Part shown: piece after piece, positions 32,976-44,800 of the stretch | How positions within the stretch are numbered: the stretch's first letter is position 1 | How the letters are laid out: each line of letters starts with the position of its first letter | From: Corylus avellana | Taxonomy: Eukaryota; Streptophyta; Magnoliopsida; Fagales; Betulaceae | Length of the DNA: 64,000 nt | Assembly: GCF_901000735.1 (NCBI RefSeq) | Contig: NC_081545.1 | Location: 17,368,758 to 17,432,757, forward strand | Direction: 5' to 3' | The notes under the pieces: model-generated | The model's database searches: none | Told to the model about the DNA's origin: nothing | The model's input: the letters and a program-made list of their open reading frames with translations, nothing else | Translations under genes and position numbers: made by a program

Positions 32976-33893
32976 ACGTTCTTGTCCTTTCTGTTGACAG
33001 AGGGGCAAGGCTATGTGACGAGTGCGACATGTGAGAGAGAAAAAAATAGTGAGATAATTCAAACGGGGCGTGCTCCACGTGAAGATGCAGAAAAAACAAG
33101 CGGAAAAAGGGGCCACATCAGAAACAATGCAAAAAAAGGTGCTTAGAAAGAAAAAAAATTTCAGAAAAAAAGCAGAGTAATAAAGCCAGCAGAGTAATAA
33201 AGCCATCGTCTCTCTCACTCTGCTAGTCCTCAAAGTATATCTCTCTCCCTCAATATTTTCTTCCATCTCTCGCTCAGTAAACCATACACTCAAAAAACAA
33301 GCCAAAATACAGAAATCTCGTCTCTCTGTCACTTTGCTCAAAAAACCATATTGCTCATCATGATTTTTCACTTTCTATATAAACACTTTCTCTTGGTTAT
33401 GTTTTTTGTAGCTAAGAACGTCAAAGTTTTGTCTCTCTTTCTCTCTTTGACCCTAAAAAGAACAAGAGTATATAGAAATCAAAAGAAAAATCAGACATAC
33501 CACAATATGTAGCTCTCAAAGACAGGCGATGGGACTCACCAGCTCTCAAATTCACAGAAGGGTTTGCAGCTCTCAAATTCGCGGAAGAGGCGCAAGGCAT
33601 AAAAAAATTTGTATATATATTGGTAATGTTGTAAATATGTGAAATATTTTGGATATTTTTGGCACTGTGTTATTTTCATTAAACAAAAACTGCGGTGCGC
33701 CTTTTCTATTTGAAGTGCGTTTGGTCAAAAGCCCCAAATTGGAGTTTGTGAATAAACGCTCAGTTCAACGTTTGGGAGGACAAAAAGCTCTTTATTAAAA
33801 GAAACCCAAACGACCTTATTTTTCCTTAAAAGTGCTTTTTGGAACCTAAAAGCCCTTTTGGTGCTGTAAATCGCAATCCCAAACATGCACTAA

Positions 33894-34082
33894 ATACACT
33901 GTTAGACTAGGGATGAAATTGGGAGTTGACCAGTGTAGGTCATTGCCCCCCAACACAAGGAATTTTTTTATTTTATTTTATTTTATTTTATTTTTTTTTT
34001 TGTGTATATATATATATTTGCCTATTGGCCCCTAACCATACCAAAGTCTAGCTCTATCCCTAGTTAGACAACAATAGAATTA
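33894..34082. other. Spacer, low complexity
   Basis: TTTTA repeats at about 33964-34000; nothing else seen. The last nine bases are the left target duplication of the next MITE. Confidence 0.5.
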
Positions 34083-34565
34083 GGAAAAACTTTACTTTAC
34101 TCCTCTAAAGTTTGAGGTGCTTTTCAATTTGAACTCTAATGTTTAAAATTTTTTAATATATCCCCTATTGTTTCAAAAATTTGCAATAGCGACCATCCAT
34201 TACTAATTTCTGTCTAAGTGAACGGAAATTATCCTGTGTGCGTCTCATGTGGGAACAATATGCATTCTCTTCTAATTTTGCCCCTTAGTAAAGCTAGTGA
34301 AATAACCTAATTGCCCCTCATTAAAACCCAACACATTTTGCAATTTAGGTCATTTCACTATCTTGATTGAGGGGCAAAATTGGAAGAGAATGCATATTGT
34401 TCCCAGCATGTGGGATAATTTTCCGTCAACTTAGACGGAAATTAGTAACAAAGGGCTACTATTGCTAATTTTTGAAACAATAGGGGAGTACATTGAAAAT
34501 TCTTAAATATTGGCATTCAAATTGAAAAACACCTCAAAGTTCAGGGGGTAAAATGAATTTTCCCC
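34083..34565. mobile_element. Long-inverted-repeat MITE of Mutator (MULE) type
   Basis: 483 bp, almost entirely a foldback. The left arm runs from GGAAAAACTTTACTTTACTCC and the right arm is its inverted counterpart ending GGGGGTAAAATGAATTTTCCCC. A perfect 9-bp duplication ATAGAATTA flanks it (34074-34082 and 34566-34574), the size expected of Mutator-like transposition. Lies about 1 kb upstream of the kinase start codon. Confidence 0.85.
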
Positions 34566-34765
34566 ATAGAATTATTCAATCTCAAATCTCTCTAGACTAG
34601 ATTACTTTCAAATGTGATATACTTTTTAAAATTATTAATAAATCAAAATTTATTAATAACCATCTCAAATTCAATAATAATTTTTAAAATCATATTACAT
34701 TTAGGAAGATTCTTATATTATTATTCTATAAAAAGTGAGGTTAGGATTTATCAAATTATACCATG

Positions 34766-34799
34766 GTCGCCTCATTGGCTAGGCCAATTAGGCGGCGAC
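34766..34799. repeat. Imperfect 34-bp palindrome
   Basis: GTCGCC-TCATTGGCT is followed by its near-inverse AGGCCAATTAGGCGGCGAC. No role is known. It is the most GC-rich hairpin in an AT-rich upstream region of the kinase gene. Confidence 0.45.
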
Positions 34800-35551
34800 A
34801 TAATGCTCTTAATGGAATAAGGTTCTAACCAATGGAAAATTGTTTTGAGAACTGCATAATCATTTTGACAAGTCAACAGTAAAATTTGTGGGTTTGACAA
34901 AGGAAATCATTTTTCCAAACTCTTTTTTACCATTTTCTTTTTGTTATTGTAGGACATGGATTGCTGTAAAAGAAAAAATAATAAAAAAAAGGTTGGTATA
35001 AAAAAGCGTGAATAACATTAAAAGAGGAAAAAATAAAAACTTGCCAGACGGTGCCAAATAAAGAAGACCGTCGTCAAAGGGTCGTGGAATGTGAGCCGGT
35101 CCCAATATACGAACGAAAAGAAAACCACAGCACGGTTGACTTGACGTACGCTTATATAGTCATGGGAAAATGGTAAAAGAAAGACATTGGTTGTTTTGTA
35201 TGGTCCTAAAATGTTTTGACATAATTGGAGTCCGACACATACAAAATTGTCAATTTAAGTATGAGTAATGTTAAGTATTAGTTGTAAATTTATTTAAAGT
35301 TGATATAATTTTTAAAATTATTTTTAAATTTTAGATAAATTATTCTTGAATTTTGATTTAATAATAATTTTAAAAGTTTGAAGGTAAAACTGTTAGTTAA
35401 CATTATTCTATGATAAGCTTAATTAAAGGAATGAATACAAATTCCTTATTCCTAGTCATTTCCTTCTTGTTTCCCCCAAAAAAGCAAAATCGCTAAAAGA
35501 AAGAAAGGAGTGCCAAACTTGGTTCATCTATTTTGTTTATGACTATTGTTC
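34800..35551 (+). promoter_or_regulatory. Probable promoter and 5' leader of the kinase gene
   Basis: A TATA-like TATATAG lies at 35153-35159 and two abutting TTGAC cores (TTGACTTGAC, 35136-35145) just upstream match the WRKY-binding W-box core. From there to the ATG at 35552 there is no ATG-initiated long frame. This is inference from motifs only; the transcription start is not visible. Confidence 0.35.
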
Positions 35552-35878
35552 ATGGACTCCACTAAGCCACAAGCTAGATTCACGCTGGGCAAGCAGTCCT
35601 CGCTGGCACCGGACCGTGACGACTCTGTGACTGTTGCCAATGACGAGGAGGACGGCTCGGAGGCGATCGAACCGACGGTTCGGCTGATGTACCTGGCCAA
35701 CGAGGGCAATCTGGGGGGGATTAAGGAGCTGTTGGACTCGGGGACCAACGTCAATTTCCGAGACAGCGATGACCGCACCGCCTTGCATGTCGCCGTGTGC
35801 CAGGGCCACACCGATGTCGTCCGGTTGTTGCTTGAGCGCGGCGCCGAGGTCAACCGCAAGGACCGCTGGGGCAGCACG
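35552..35878 (+). CDS. Kinase gene exon 1 (residues 1-109, N-terminal tail and ankyrin repeats)
   Basis: Start is the ATG in MDSTKPQARFTLGKQSSLAP; an in-frame TTG two codons upstream is not a credible start. The family-typical RFTLGKQSSLAP motif lies at residues 9-20. Ankyrin repeats 1 (41-70) and 2 (74-104) follow. GC content is much higher than in the flanking introns. Ends in phase 0 at ACG|GTAATT. Confidence 0.92.
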
Positions 35879-38800
35879 GTAATTTTGTGAACACTTTTTC
35901 AAACATTGTTATCCAAACAAGCCTACTTGGGATTGGGATTGCATTAAAAAGGAGAGCATCCACAATGAACTTCTCTAATAAAAGCTAAATTTTTTACATT
36001 ATCAAATTTAGGTAGTTATTTTTAAAAGGATTCAAACATCAAATTTTCTAAACTTTATCTACTTTAGTTAAATATTATTATTTTATAACTTTATGAGTTT
36101 TGTTAAATTTTTAGAGAAAGGCTAAATATAAAGAGTTCACTGCGAATGCAAATGCTCTTAAAAAGTGCTTTTAGTACCTAAACAGTTTTGCCAAACAAAA
36201 GCTGATCTGTTTTGATATTTTATTTTTTTTACCCATAAAATGGCAAAAACGTATTTTTGAAAAAAAAAACTTAAAATTGAAGCTTTTGCTAAAAAAAAAA
36301 TATATTTTTTTTACTTAATAGCTCTATTTCTCAAACATAATTCCAAACATGCTCTTACTCATATTTTGCAATAGTTTTTAATTTCTGATTTTGACAAGCA
36401 TGTCTTAACTTCCATAATTTATGCAGCTGAGATTAATAATTATATTATCCATGTATGTATAGGATAATCTGATGCATTAATAGCTTAGCTTTGTTGCCAA
36501 TAAGAGCATCGGATGACACTTCCTCTCTCTAGAAGAATGGGGTGGAGGGTGAAGTCATAGACGTTCAAACCTTAGGAATAAAAATGTTTTTGCTTGCTTC
36601 TTACATGAGTTCCAAATATTGATGAAGAGATGTTAGATTTGGGTTTATGTTGAAGTATGAGAATGATTGATGTCTTGAATTATTGCTAATGAGCTTTAGC
36701 TCATATGGCACCTTCTCCTCCCATAAGATAGGGATGGCGATTGTGTGGTCCTGGGTTTAAGATCGATTGGGCGTGTAATATAAAAATAATTTTGATTTCA
36801 TGTGTATGTGATTTTAACAATCAATTCTATCATATGGGCTTTGTTCTTATTATTAGTTTTTGTAGCTTTGTAAATTCTTGAGCTTTTAAAGGAATTTTGT
36901 TAAAAAAGGTTTTTTTTTTTTTTTTTTTTTTTTTAATTATTATTATTATTATTTTTTAAATTTTATTGTTTTTACTTAAACAAAGAAAAGGATGGTAATT
37001 CTAATTGATTTTGGAATTTAAAGATTCAGCCCCAATTAAAACCTTGAGCCCTTACAGATCAATTAGGCAATTGCCACCTAGGGTTTTCTACTCTTACAAT
37101 AAGAAAGGAAGATAATAGTGCACTTTCGGAGAAAGGTTAAAGTTGATTTAAAATTTCTGTATTCGGCTTTTTTCTTTCTTTTTTTGGGTTCAATCTTAAC
37201 CTTTTACTTCTAACATGCATATTTGATCTTAACTTTGTACTCCATACTAAATGTATTATGTTACATCACTGTTTTTCCAAATAGAAAATATTAGCTTATT
37301 AGCTTATCTATTGGCACTGACTTATCATCCTTCTTCTAAAGTCAAGCAATGAACTTATCGAGGTGCCATTCTTTGATCTGTTATATTAGACTAAGGTTTC
37401 AACTTTCAAGGATTCTTCTTTTAGTGTCTTTGAAACAGGAAAATCATAACAAATAAAGTTAAATCTCTATGTTCCATGCTACCTGAGAATGATATTATTC
37501 TTTTAATTTTCATATCCTTTTTTCTTGTTCTTATGGGATGCCCTCTTATACTCCATATGAAAAAAGATAAGAGGTAGAGAATCCAAAAGCTATAAATTTA
37601 AATATTGCAGCTTCTCTCTTGTAATATTGGTTCACTTGATTGCCCCAGGAAAAAGAGAAGTTCACTTGATTGAAAGTGGAAAAAATATCTTCCATATCCT
37701 AATAGTTAAGAAATGGCGAAGGTCTTTTTGTTTTTTCCTCCTGAATTTAAATAACATAACTTCCTTGGCCCTATTTAGAAGAAATTGATTGCTTTGTTTT
37801 GTTGGGCAGGTTCGTTGCTTAAGTTGAGACTGTTCAAATATCTGATATGCATGCTGAGAAACTTAGCTCATCATCATTTTTAGCTTGCAGATCTTCTTAC
37901 TGGGTATGTAAATGTAAATATTAATGATTCTTGGTTTATCATACAGCCTCTTGCTGATGCAGTATATTACAAAAACCATGATGTTATCAAACTTTTGGAG
38001 AAACATGGTGCAAAGCCTCCGGTATGTCTTACATCTCATCTTTTGTGAGTGAATCTTAGTTCTTGGTGTACTTTTATAATGCTTATGGTCCATTTGGCAT
38101 AGTTGTTAGGAAACGTGCCGTGAGTAAAATCTCCCATAACAATAAAATTACATACCAATATATATGCATGTTAAACTCTTGAGTAATGGTTTGTAGTGCT
38201 TGAACCGATGGGGCTTATTATCACACATGACAATCATCTCATCATCTTGTAAACTTGCACTGATGGTACATTGATCAACCCACATTCTCTCAGCTATTTC
38301 TTCAAGCTCCTTTCCCTTGCACTCTCAAGCCATCTCAATATCCCATCTCCTGTTGAAGAAGGAAACTTTTGATCTGCGTTTATTATTTGTTTTGATTACA
38401 CCTGATTTCATTCCTATTATTGTAATATGCAACAAGTGCATTTCCATAATAGGCTGTAAGGCTTTTTTATTTAAACTCGTGTTAAGTGTATGAAGTAATA
38501 TGTTAGAATAGACAATATTCCCCTTCTTCTTTCTCCAAGTCTTCCGTCTTTCTCTTTCAACTTGGTAATAGAGCGGTTGTGATTGGTTTTCTTTTCTTGT
38601 GGTTGTTTGTTGGTTTCGTGGCTATGTGGTAGACTCACGTCCAATATGTGCTGGTGGCTACAAAAGACCAATGTTCGAGATTCTTTAGGAAAGCTTGAAG
38701 CGTTTCGAGTGAGTCTATGCCACCAGCGTCACCGGTGAACCTATGCTGATTGAAACTTCTCATTCTTGATCAGCACAGGTTGCATGAAGGGGGATTTCAA

Positions 38801-41800
38801 CGGTCCAATCTGAGTTCATCTCTAGAGAAATTGTGACGTTTTGATGCGGCGGCGAGTTTTTCTAGCGGCTCTGTGCGACAGTGGTTGAAGAAATCGTTTG
38901 TAAGAAGACGAGAATGTGTAGTATTAGCATGGAGAAAACGACATGTCGTTTAGTTTAGACACAAACGACTAGTCATTCAGATGGAGGTACATGATAGATT
39001 ATCCCTAAATGACAAGTTGTTTAGAGGAAGCAAAAAAAAGAAAAAAAGAAAAAAAAAGGGTTAAATTCACTTTATCCCCTGAAGTTTCAGGGGCTTTTCA
39101 ATTCGAACCCCAATGTTTAAAAATTGACAATGTACCTCTCTAATGTTTCAAAAATTTTCAATTCAGACTTTCCGTTACTAATTTCCGTTAAATTGAACGG
39201 AAATCTTTGAATTACATAGTTACCCTCAATTCTTTTTCTTTTTTTTTTTTAAAATTTCCGTCTAATTAGACGGAAATTAGTAACAGGGGGTCTGAATTGA
39301 AAATTTTTTAAACATTAGGGAGGTACATTGTCAATTTTTAAACATTGGGGTTTAAATTGAAAAACCCCTGAAACTTCAGGGGGTAAAGTGAATTTTCCAA
39401 AAAAAAAAAAAAAAAAGAAAAAAAAAGAAAATATGTTGCTCCATTTTTTTGGCTACCTGATATGTTTTGTGTAGTTTAGTATAAGTATTTTGCCGAGCTC
39501 AGTTTTGTAGTGAGGCAATTTTTGTTGGATGTCTGATTTTAAAATGTTGAAGATAAATTAGACCTTAGAATTTTCACAAGAAAGAGGTAGAGATTCAGGT
39601 GACCTCCATAGTGAAAATCCAATCCTTAAAATCACAATCGTCAAGTTGGACGGGCTCAACTATCTTGCTTGGTCATATTCTGCCCTTTTGTATATAAGTA
39701 AAGGGTAAATGGGATACTTGAATGGAAAAATTCAAGAACCAAGATTAGATGACCCTGCCTAGGAGAAATTGGGAGCCGAAAATTTTACCATTATGTCGTG
39801 GTTGTTGCACTCAATGCAACCACAGATTAGTCAGAAATATTTGTTTCTCAATACGACTAAAGAAATTTGGGATGCAACGGCTCAAACCTACTCCAAAATG
39901 GGGAATGCAATGTAGATCTACGAATTGAAACGTCAGATTCTTGGAACGAATCAAGGAGAGTGGTTTGTCTCAACCTATTTTCATCGGCTTCATGCATTGT
40001 GGCAGGAACTGAATCACTACCAAAACATCCAGACCGCATGTGCAACTGATGCTACGAAAATTCAGAAAATGGTTGAAGAAGGTCGCATCTATGAATTGCT
40101 AGCAAGAGTGAATTCTGAATACGATCAAGTTAGAGTCTAGATTTTGGGAAAAGAGCCTCTTCCATCTCTTCGAGAAGCATTGGCCTAAGTTCAAAATGAG
40201 GAGAGTGGAGGTGCCATGCTCCACCCCTTTTCCCAGGAGCGGTCCAACCCTTGGTTACTGCAAGTCATCACGCTGGACAAGGGGTATTCTAAGAGGAATG
40301 ATAGCAAGAAAGCAATCGATGCTGCATAGGATGGGAAGGATAAGTTGTTTTATGATCACTGTCATAAATCATGACATACTAGAGAGACTTATTGGCGACT
40401 TTATGGTCGCCCTACGGCCCCTACTCAAGATAGAGGAGGTTGTTCTGGTGGTGTTACTCGGCCTCGGGCTAACCATTCTTAAACCATTGATCAAACTCCT
40501 ACTCCAACCTCTCCTACTCCTGACAGCGGGACCCTTAGCAATGAAGAACTAGAAACTCTTTGTCAGCTAATGATCCCCCTCCTTCGCAAATTCAGGTAAA
40601 TTAGCTACATCTTTGAATGTAACTTAAACTGGGAATGCAGACAATCCTGACGATCCTTGGATAATTGATTCAGGGGCATCTAACGTAGTTTGTCATCTCT
40701 TTTATCTTCATATCGCCTTTGTTCAGGCAAGAAAAAAGTTCAAATAGATTGTCATTTGTGTCTGGAAAATGTTCAATCCTTGTAATTGCATCTCTTTCTT
40801 TTGTTTTACATGTGTCAAACCTTGCAAATAATTTGCTCTCCGTTGCTCGAACTATAGATGATTTGAATTGTCGAGTAATTTTTTATTCTCGCTACTGCTT
40901 CTTTCAGAACCTAGTCACAAATTAGATGATTGGCAGTGGTAGCCTGAAAGATGGTCTTTACTTCCTAGACTCGCAACTCAAGCAACTTGTTTGGCTTAAA
41001 CATGCTTACCACATTGCATGGACTCATGATTCCATCGCAGATTGGGGCATCCTTCTTTCACTTTGTTGCAAAATCATATATATATATATATATATATATT
41101 TCACAAAATAGTGTTTCCTAGTTTCAGTGTGATTCTTGCGAACTAGCTAAACACCACCGTTGTCTTTTCATGCTCTGGGTGTTTTTATTGAAAGGTAAAA
41201 GTGATGTTTCCTCATGTTTTAGACATTTCATAAGATGATTTGCACTCAATTCAATACCACCATTAAGATTCTCTGTTATGATAATGGAGGCGATTATTGT
41301 TCAAGTGTTTTCCAATCATACCTTTGTGAGCATGGTATCATACGTCAAACAACTTATGCTCGTACGGTCGTACCCCACAACAGAATGGGGTTACTGAGCA
41401 AAAGAATCGAGATCTCCTAAAGGTAACCTGGGCATTAATGATTTCCATGCATGTTCCTAAATCCTACTAGTGATGCATGGCTTATTGTGGCATATCTCAT
41501 TAATCTAATGCCATCATGTGTCTTGATATTTGAGACACCTATTGATGTTTTGTCACCATCCTTGTCTTCATCATTATTTGTTGTTCCTCGGGTTTTTGGT
41601 TGTGTTTGCTTTGTTGATCTTCCTAGTTCCTTTCCATGGTAAATTGGATCCTAGAGGTCTTAAGTGTATATTCTTGGAGTATTTGCCAACTCAAAAGGGT
41701 TATAGTCGTTATCCTCCTACGCATAAGTATTTTCTTTCTATGGATGTCACCTTTTTTGAGTCTCAGCCCTATTTTCTCCTCCTAAGATTTCTCTAAAGGG

Positions 41801-44800
41801 AGAGACATGTGGATAAGAGAAATGTAATAGTCAGATTCCATACCTACATTATCCACGTTTCCAGAACAGGATGTTCCAAAATGTAATAGTCAGCAACTGC
41901 AACAAAGTGTTGGTGAGCAAGTTGAGCCACCAGTGGAGGGGTTACAAGTTTATTCCATACGTCCAAAGAGTTGGACTATTCTTCAACTTCTCAGCGAAAG
42001 TTCAACTCCTGACTGAGGTAATCCTATGCCCACTTTAGACACATCAATACATGCAGTTAATGATATTGAACATCCAATTGCCCAACGTAAAGGAATCAGA
42101 TCTTGTACTCAATATACCATATCTAGTTTTGTTTCTTATAACAATCTTTCACTACCCTATCATACATTTCTCTCCAAACTATCTTTTGTCTATTCCCCAA
42201 AGCGTTTGGGAGGCACTTTAGGACCTAAAGTGAAGGGAAACAATGCAGGAAGAGATGAAATCTTTTTATAAAAATAAAACATGAGACCTAGTTGAATTAC
42301 TTGAAGGAAAGAAGGTAGTAGGATGCAAATGGGTATTTTCAGTGAAACATAAAGCTGATGGTTCGGTCGAGAGATATAAGGCTAGATTGGTTGCGAAAGG
42401 CTTCACGTAGACTTATGGATAGACTATGAGGAGACATTTGCTCCGATGGCGCAGATGAACTCTATTAGGGTCTTACTTTCGTTGGTTGCAAATCACGTAA
42501 GTAGTTTGATCTAAAACCGCGTTTCTTCATGGAGACTTAGAGGAAGAGGTATACATAGACATTCCTCCTGGACATTAAGATTCTTTGGTTAATGGTAAAG
42601 TGTGTAAACTGTAAAAAGGCATTGCATGGGTTAAAGCAATCTCCTAAGGTATGGTTCAAAAGATTTGCTCGGGCCATTCATAATAGTAACTACAAGCAAA
42701 GCTTGGCGGATCACACATTGTTCATCAAATAGTCTTTGCAAGGGAAGGTAACCACTTTAATTTTTTATGTAGATGATATAATACTGAGCAGGAATAATGA
42801 TAAAGAAATACAAAAGTTAAGGAAATATCTTGCTGATGAGTTTGAAATCAAAGCCTTGGAAAGTCTAAAATATTTTCTTGGCATCAAGGTAGCTAGATTG
42901 AGACATGGGATATTTGTCTCTCAACGAAAGTATGTACTTGGTGTACTCAAAGAAACATGGATGCTTGGATGCTAAGAGCATTCATATGGGTTGGACAGAT
43001 GAGATGAAGGGATCAGTGTTTTTTTATGTGGGCATGGGTGGAATTAGGTCTAAATTATGGGGGGCATTTTGTTCAGTCCAACAAAATTATTTAAACCATT
43101 TTCGCTTCCCACATGAGTGAAAATACCCATCAAATGTGCGGACTCAACTCTTGGGCATGAGGATAAATTGCTTAGCCCGTCAGGAGTGAAAGCTCCGGGG
43201 TTACTTGGTAACTGGTTCTGGCGGGTGAGGTCAGTTACTCGTAGGAGTTTGATTAACGGTGAGGATTGTTGTACAGTATGTGTTTGCGACGTATAATTAA
43301 TTTAAGTAAAGTTCTCCTACGTTAAAAAAAAAAAAAAGTGCGGACTCACACAGCATCTCCACACTTTTGTATTCAGTGCTTTTTGTAAATTTTTTTACAT
43401 ACATCTTTTTTTTCCCTACTACCAATTACCTAGCTGGCTGCTTTTAGAGGGAAAAATCACTTTTCGCCCTCCAATAGTAGAAACAAACAGCACATACTTT
43501 GCTGTGTTTGTTTCTTTATCATTCTGTGTACATTCACTTTTATATGCTTATGTGTGTAGTCTCTTTGAATCTGTCATTTTAGGTGGCTCCCATGCATGTC
43601 CAAAATGCTCGTGAAGTCCCAGAGTATGAGATTGATCCTAGTGAGCTTGATTTTTCTAACAGTGTTGACATAACAAAGGTAACTTGTTAAGCTCTCCTTT
43701 TGTGGTTATTAATATTCTTGTCTCGATTGACGTCTTGATATAATGCTTGGAACCTGTTCATTTTGTTTCCTTTTCTCTTCCCATTTTCATTACCGTGATA
43801 GTTGTTCCTTGAATAGTATAACATATTGGTGGATAATAATTTCGTTAATTCTTAGAACACTTAGCAATCTTATGTGCTTCGCTGACATTTTTTGTAGTGA
43901 CTTTTGGTTTTAATTTTTTATTTTCTGTTTTAAAATATCAAGCAAATGCTTTCTTAAATCTCTATTTAAAGAGGAGTATGACTGTTACGAAACTCATTCA
44001 AGGAAAAAATTGGTGTGATATTTGAGAATAATTAGTATGTAAAACTAAAAACTAGGTGCTTGAATCATCTAGAAGTGTTAAGTATGAGGGATTTGTTAGT
44101 TCTGAAAGATTATGATTTTGTGTTAGCTAATTAAATGTGTTTTCATGGAAATTTAGAGAGAATATTATGGAATTAATAGTTTCACTTTTTTGGGCGTTTT
44201 TTTGGTATAATATTTATGATGACGATTCTAACATTAAACTAGCAAGTTGATTTGTTAACCTCTCCATATGTGTGACTTAAATTGCTGATTTTTTGACTTG
44301 AGGAAGTCTGCTTCCTTTATCACCAAAACTATTATAGACCTTACACCACTTTGGTATTCTGCACCAAGTTTTCCGCCGTTACAGCAGATGTCCTACATGT
44401 GAGTCAGGATCAAATTGTGAAAGAATGAGAGGAAAAACTTGTACCGACTTTGGCTATCCTTCCCAGCAACATATGATTCAACACTTGGGTGTGACGACCC
44501 GCTTGATAAAAACATGACTAATTTTTTTTTTTTTTTTTTTTTAAAACCAATAACCCACAACAAAGCGGATTGTCACAGGGGCATAACGATACCGCAATAT
44601 ACCATGAACCTGTGCATTAACCTGATTGACAATATAATAAGTCTCACAGAGCTATATGTATCATCCATGATTAATCAGAGTTTATATCTTTGCCACTATA
44701 AATGACATTATACATACATAACATGTTAGAGCTGATAATACATCTATGTGAATGATGATTTACATATAAAAGAATAGTTATACAAAAGTGTCACATGCGA

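Larger units (their letters stand above)
29108..33890 (-). mobile_element. PIF/Harbinger DNA transposon with both genes and both ends
   Basis: 4783 bp flanked by TAA (29105-29107 and 33891-33893). The left end reads AAGCCTGTTTGGGATTGC and the reverse complement of the right end reads GTGCATGTTTGGGATTGC. It encodes, on the minus strand, a Myb/SANT-like protein followed by a HARBI1-type nuclease, the two-gene layout of plant PIF/Harbinger elements. Both genes are broken, so the copy is not autonomous, but the ends are intact. Confidence 0.9.
35879..37946 (+). other. Intron 1 of the kinase gene, with MITEs and a SINE
   Basis: 2068 bp holding a nested MITE pair (35919-36354), a tRNA-derived SINE (36686-36792) and a T/AT-rich tract at 36909-36955. 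The rest is unremarkable AT-rich intron. Confidence 0.85.
38104..43060 (+). mobile_element. Degenerate Ty1/copia element in intron 2
   Basis: Putative 5' LTR 38104-38559 (TGTTAGGAAACGTG to TTTCTCTTTCA), followed by CTTGGTAATAGAGCGG, which resembles the tRNA-iMet primer site. Coding remnants follow in the copia order gag, PR, INT, RT. The sequence ends in RT with no 3' LTR. It has the same orientation as the host gene. Confidence 0.75.
38022..43582 (+). other. Intron 2 of the kinase gene, filled by a copia element
   Basis: 5561 bp, mostly made of a 3'-truncated copia element (38104 to about 43060) with a nested Mutator-type MITE, then a SINE with target duplications (43147-43337). Native intron sequence is limited to the two ends. 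Confidence 0.85.
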
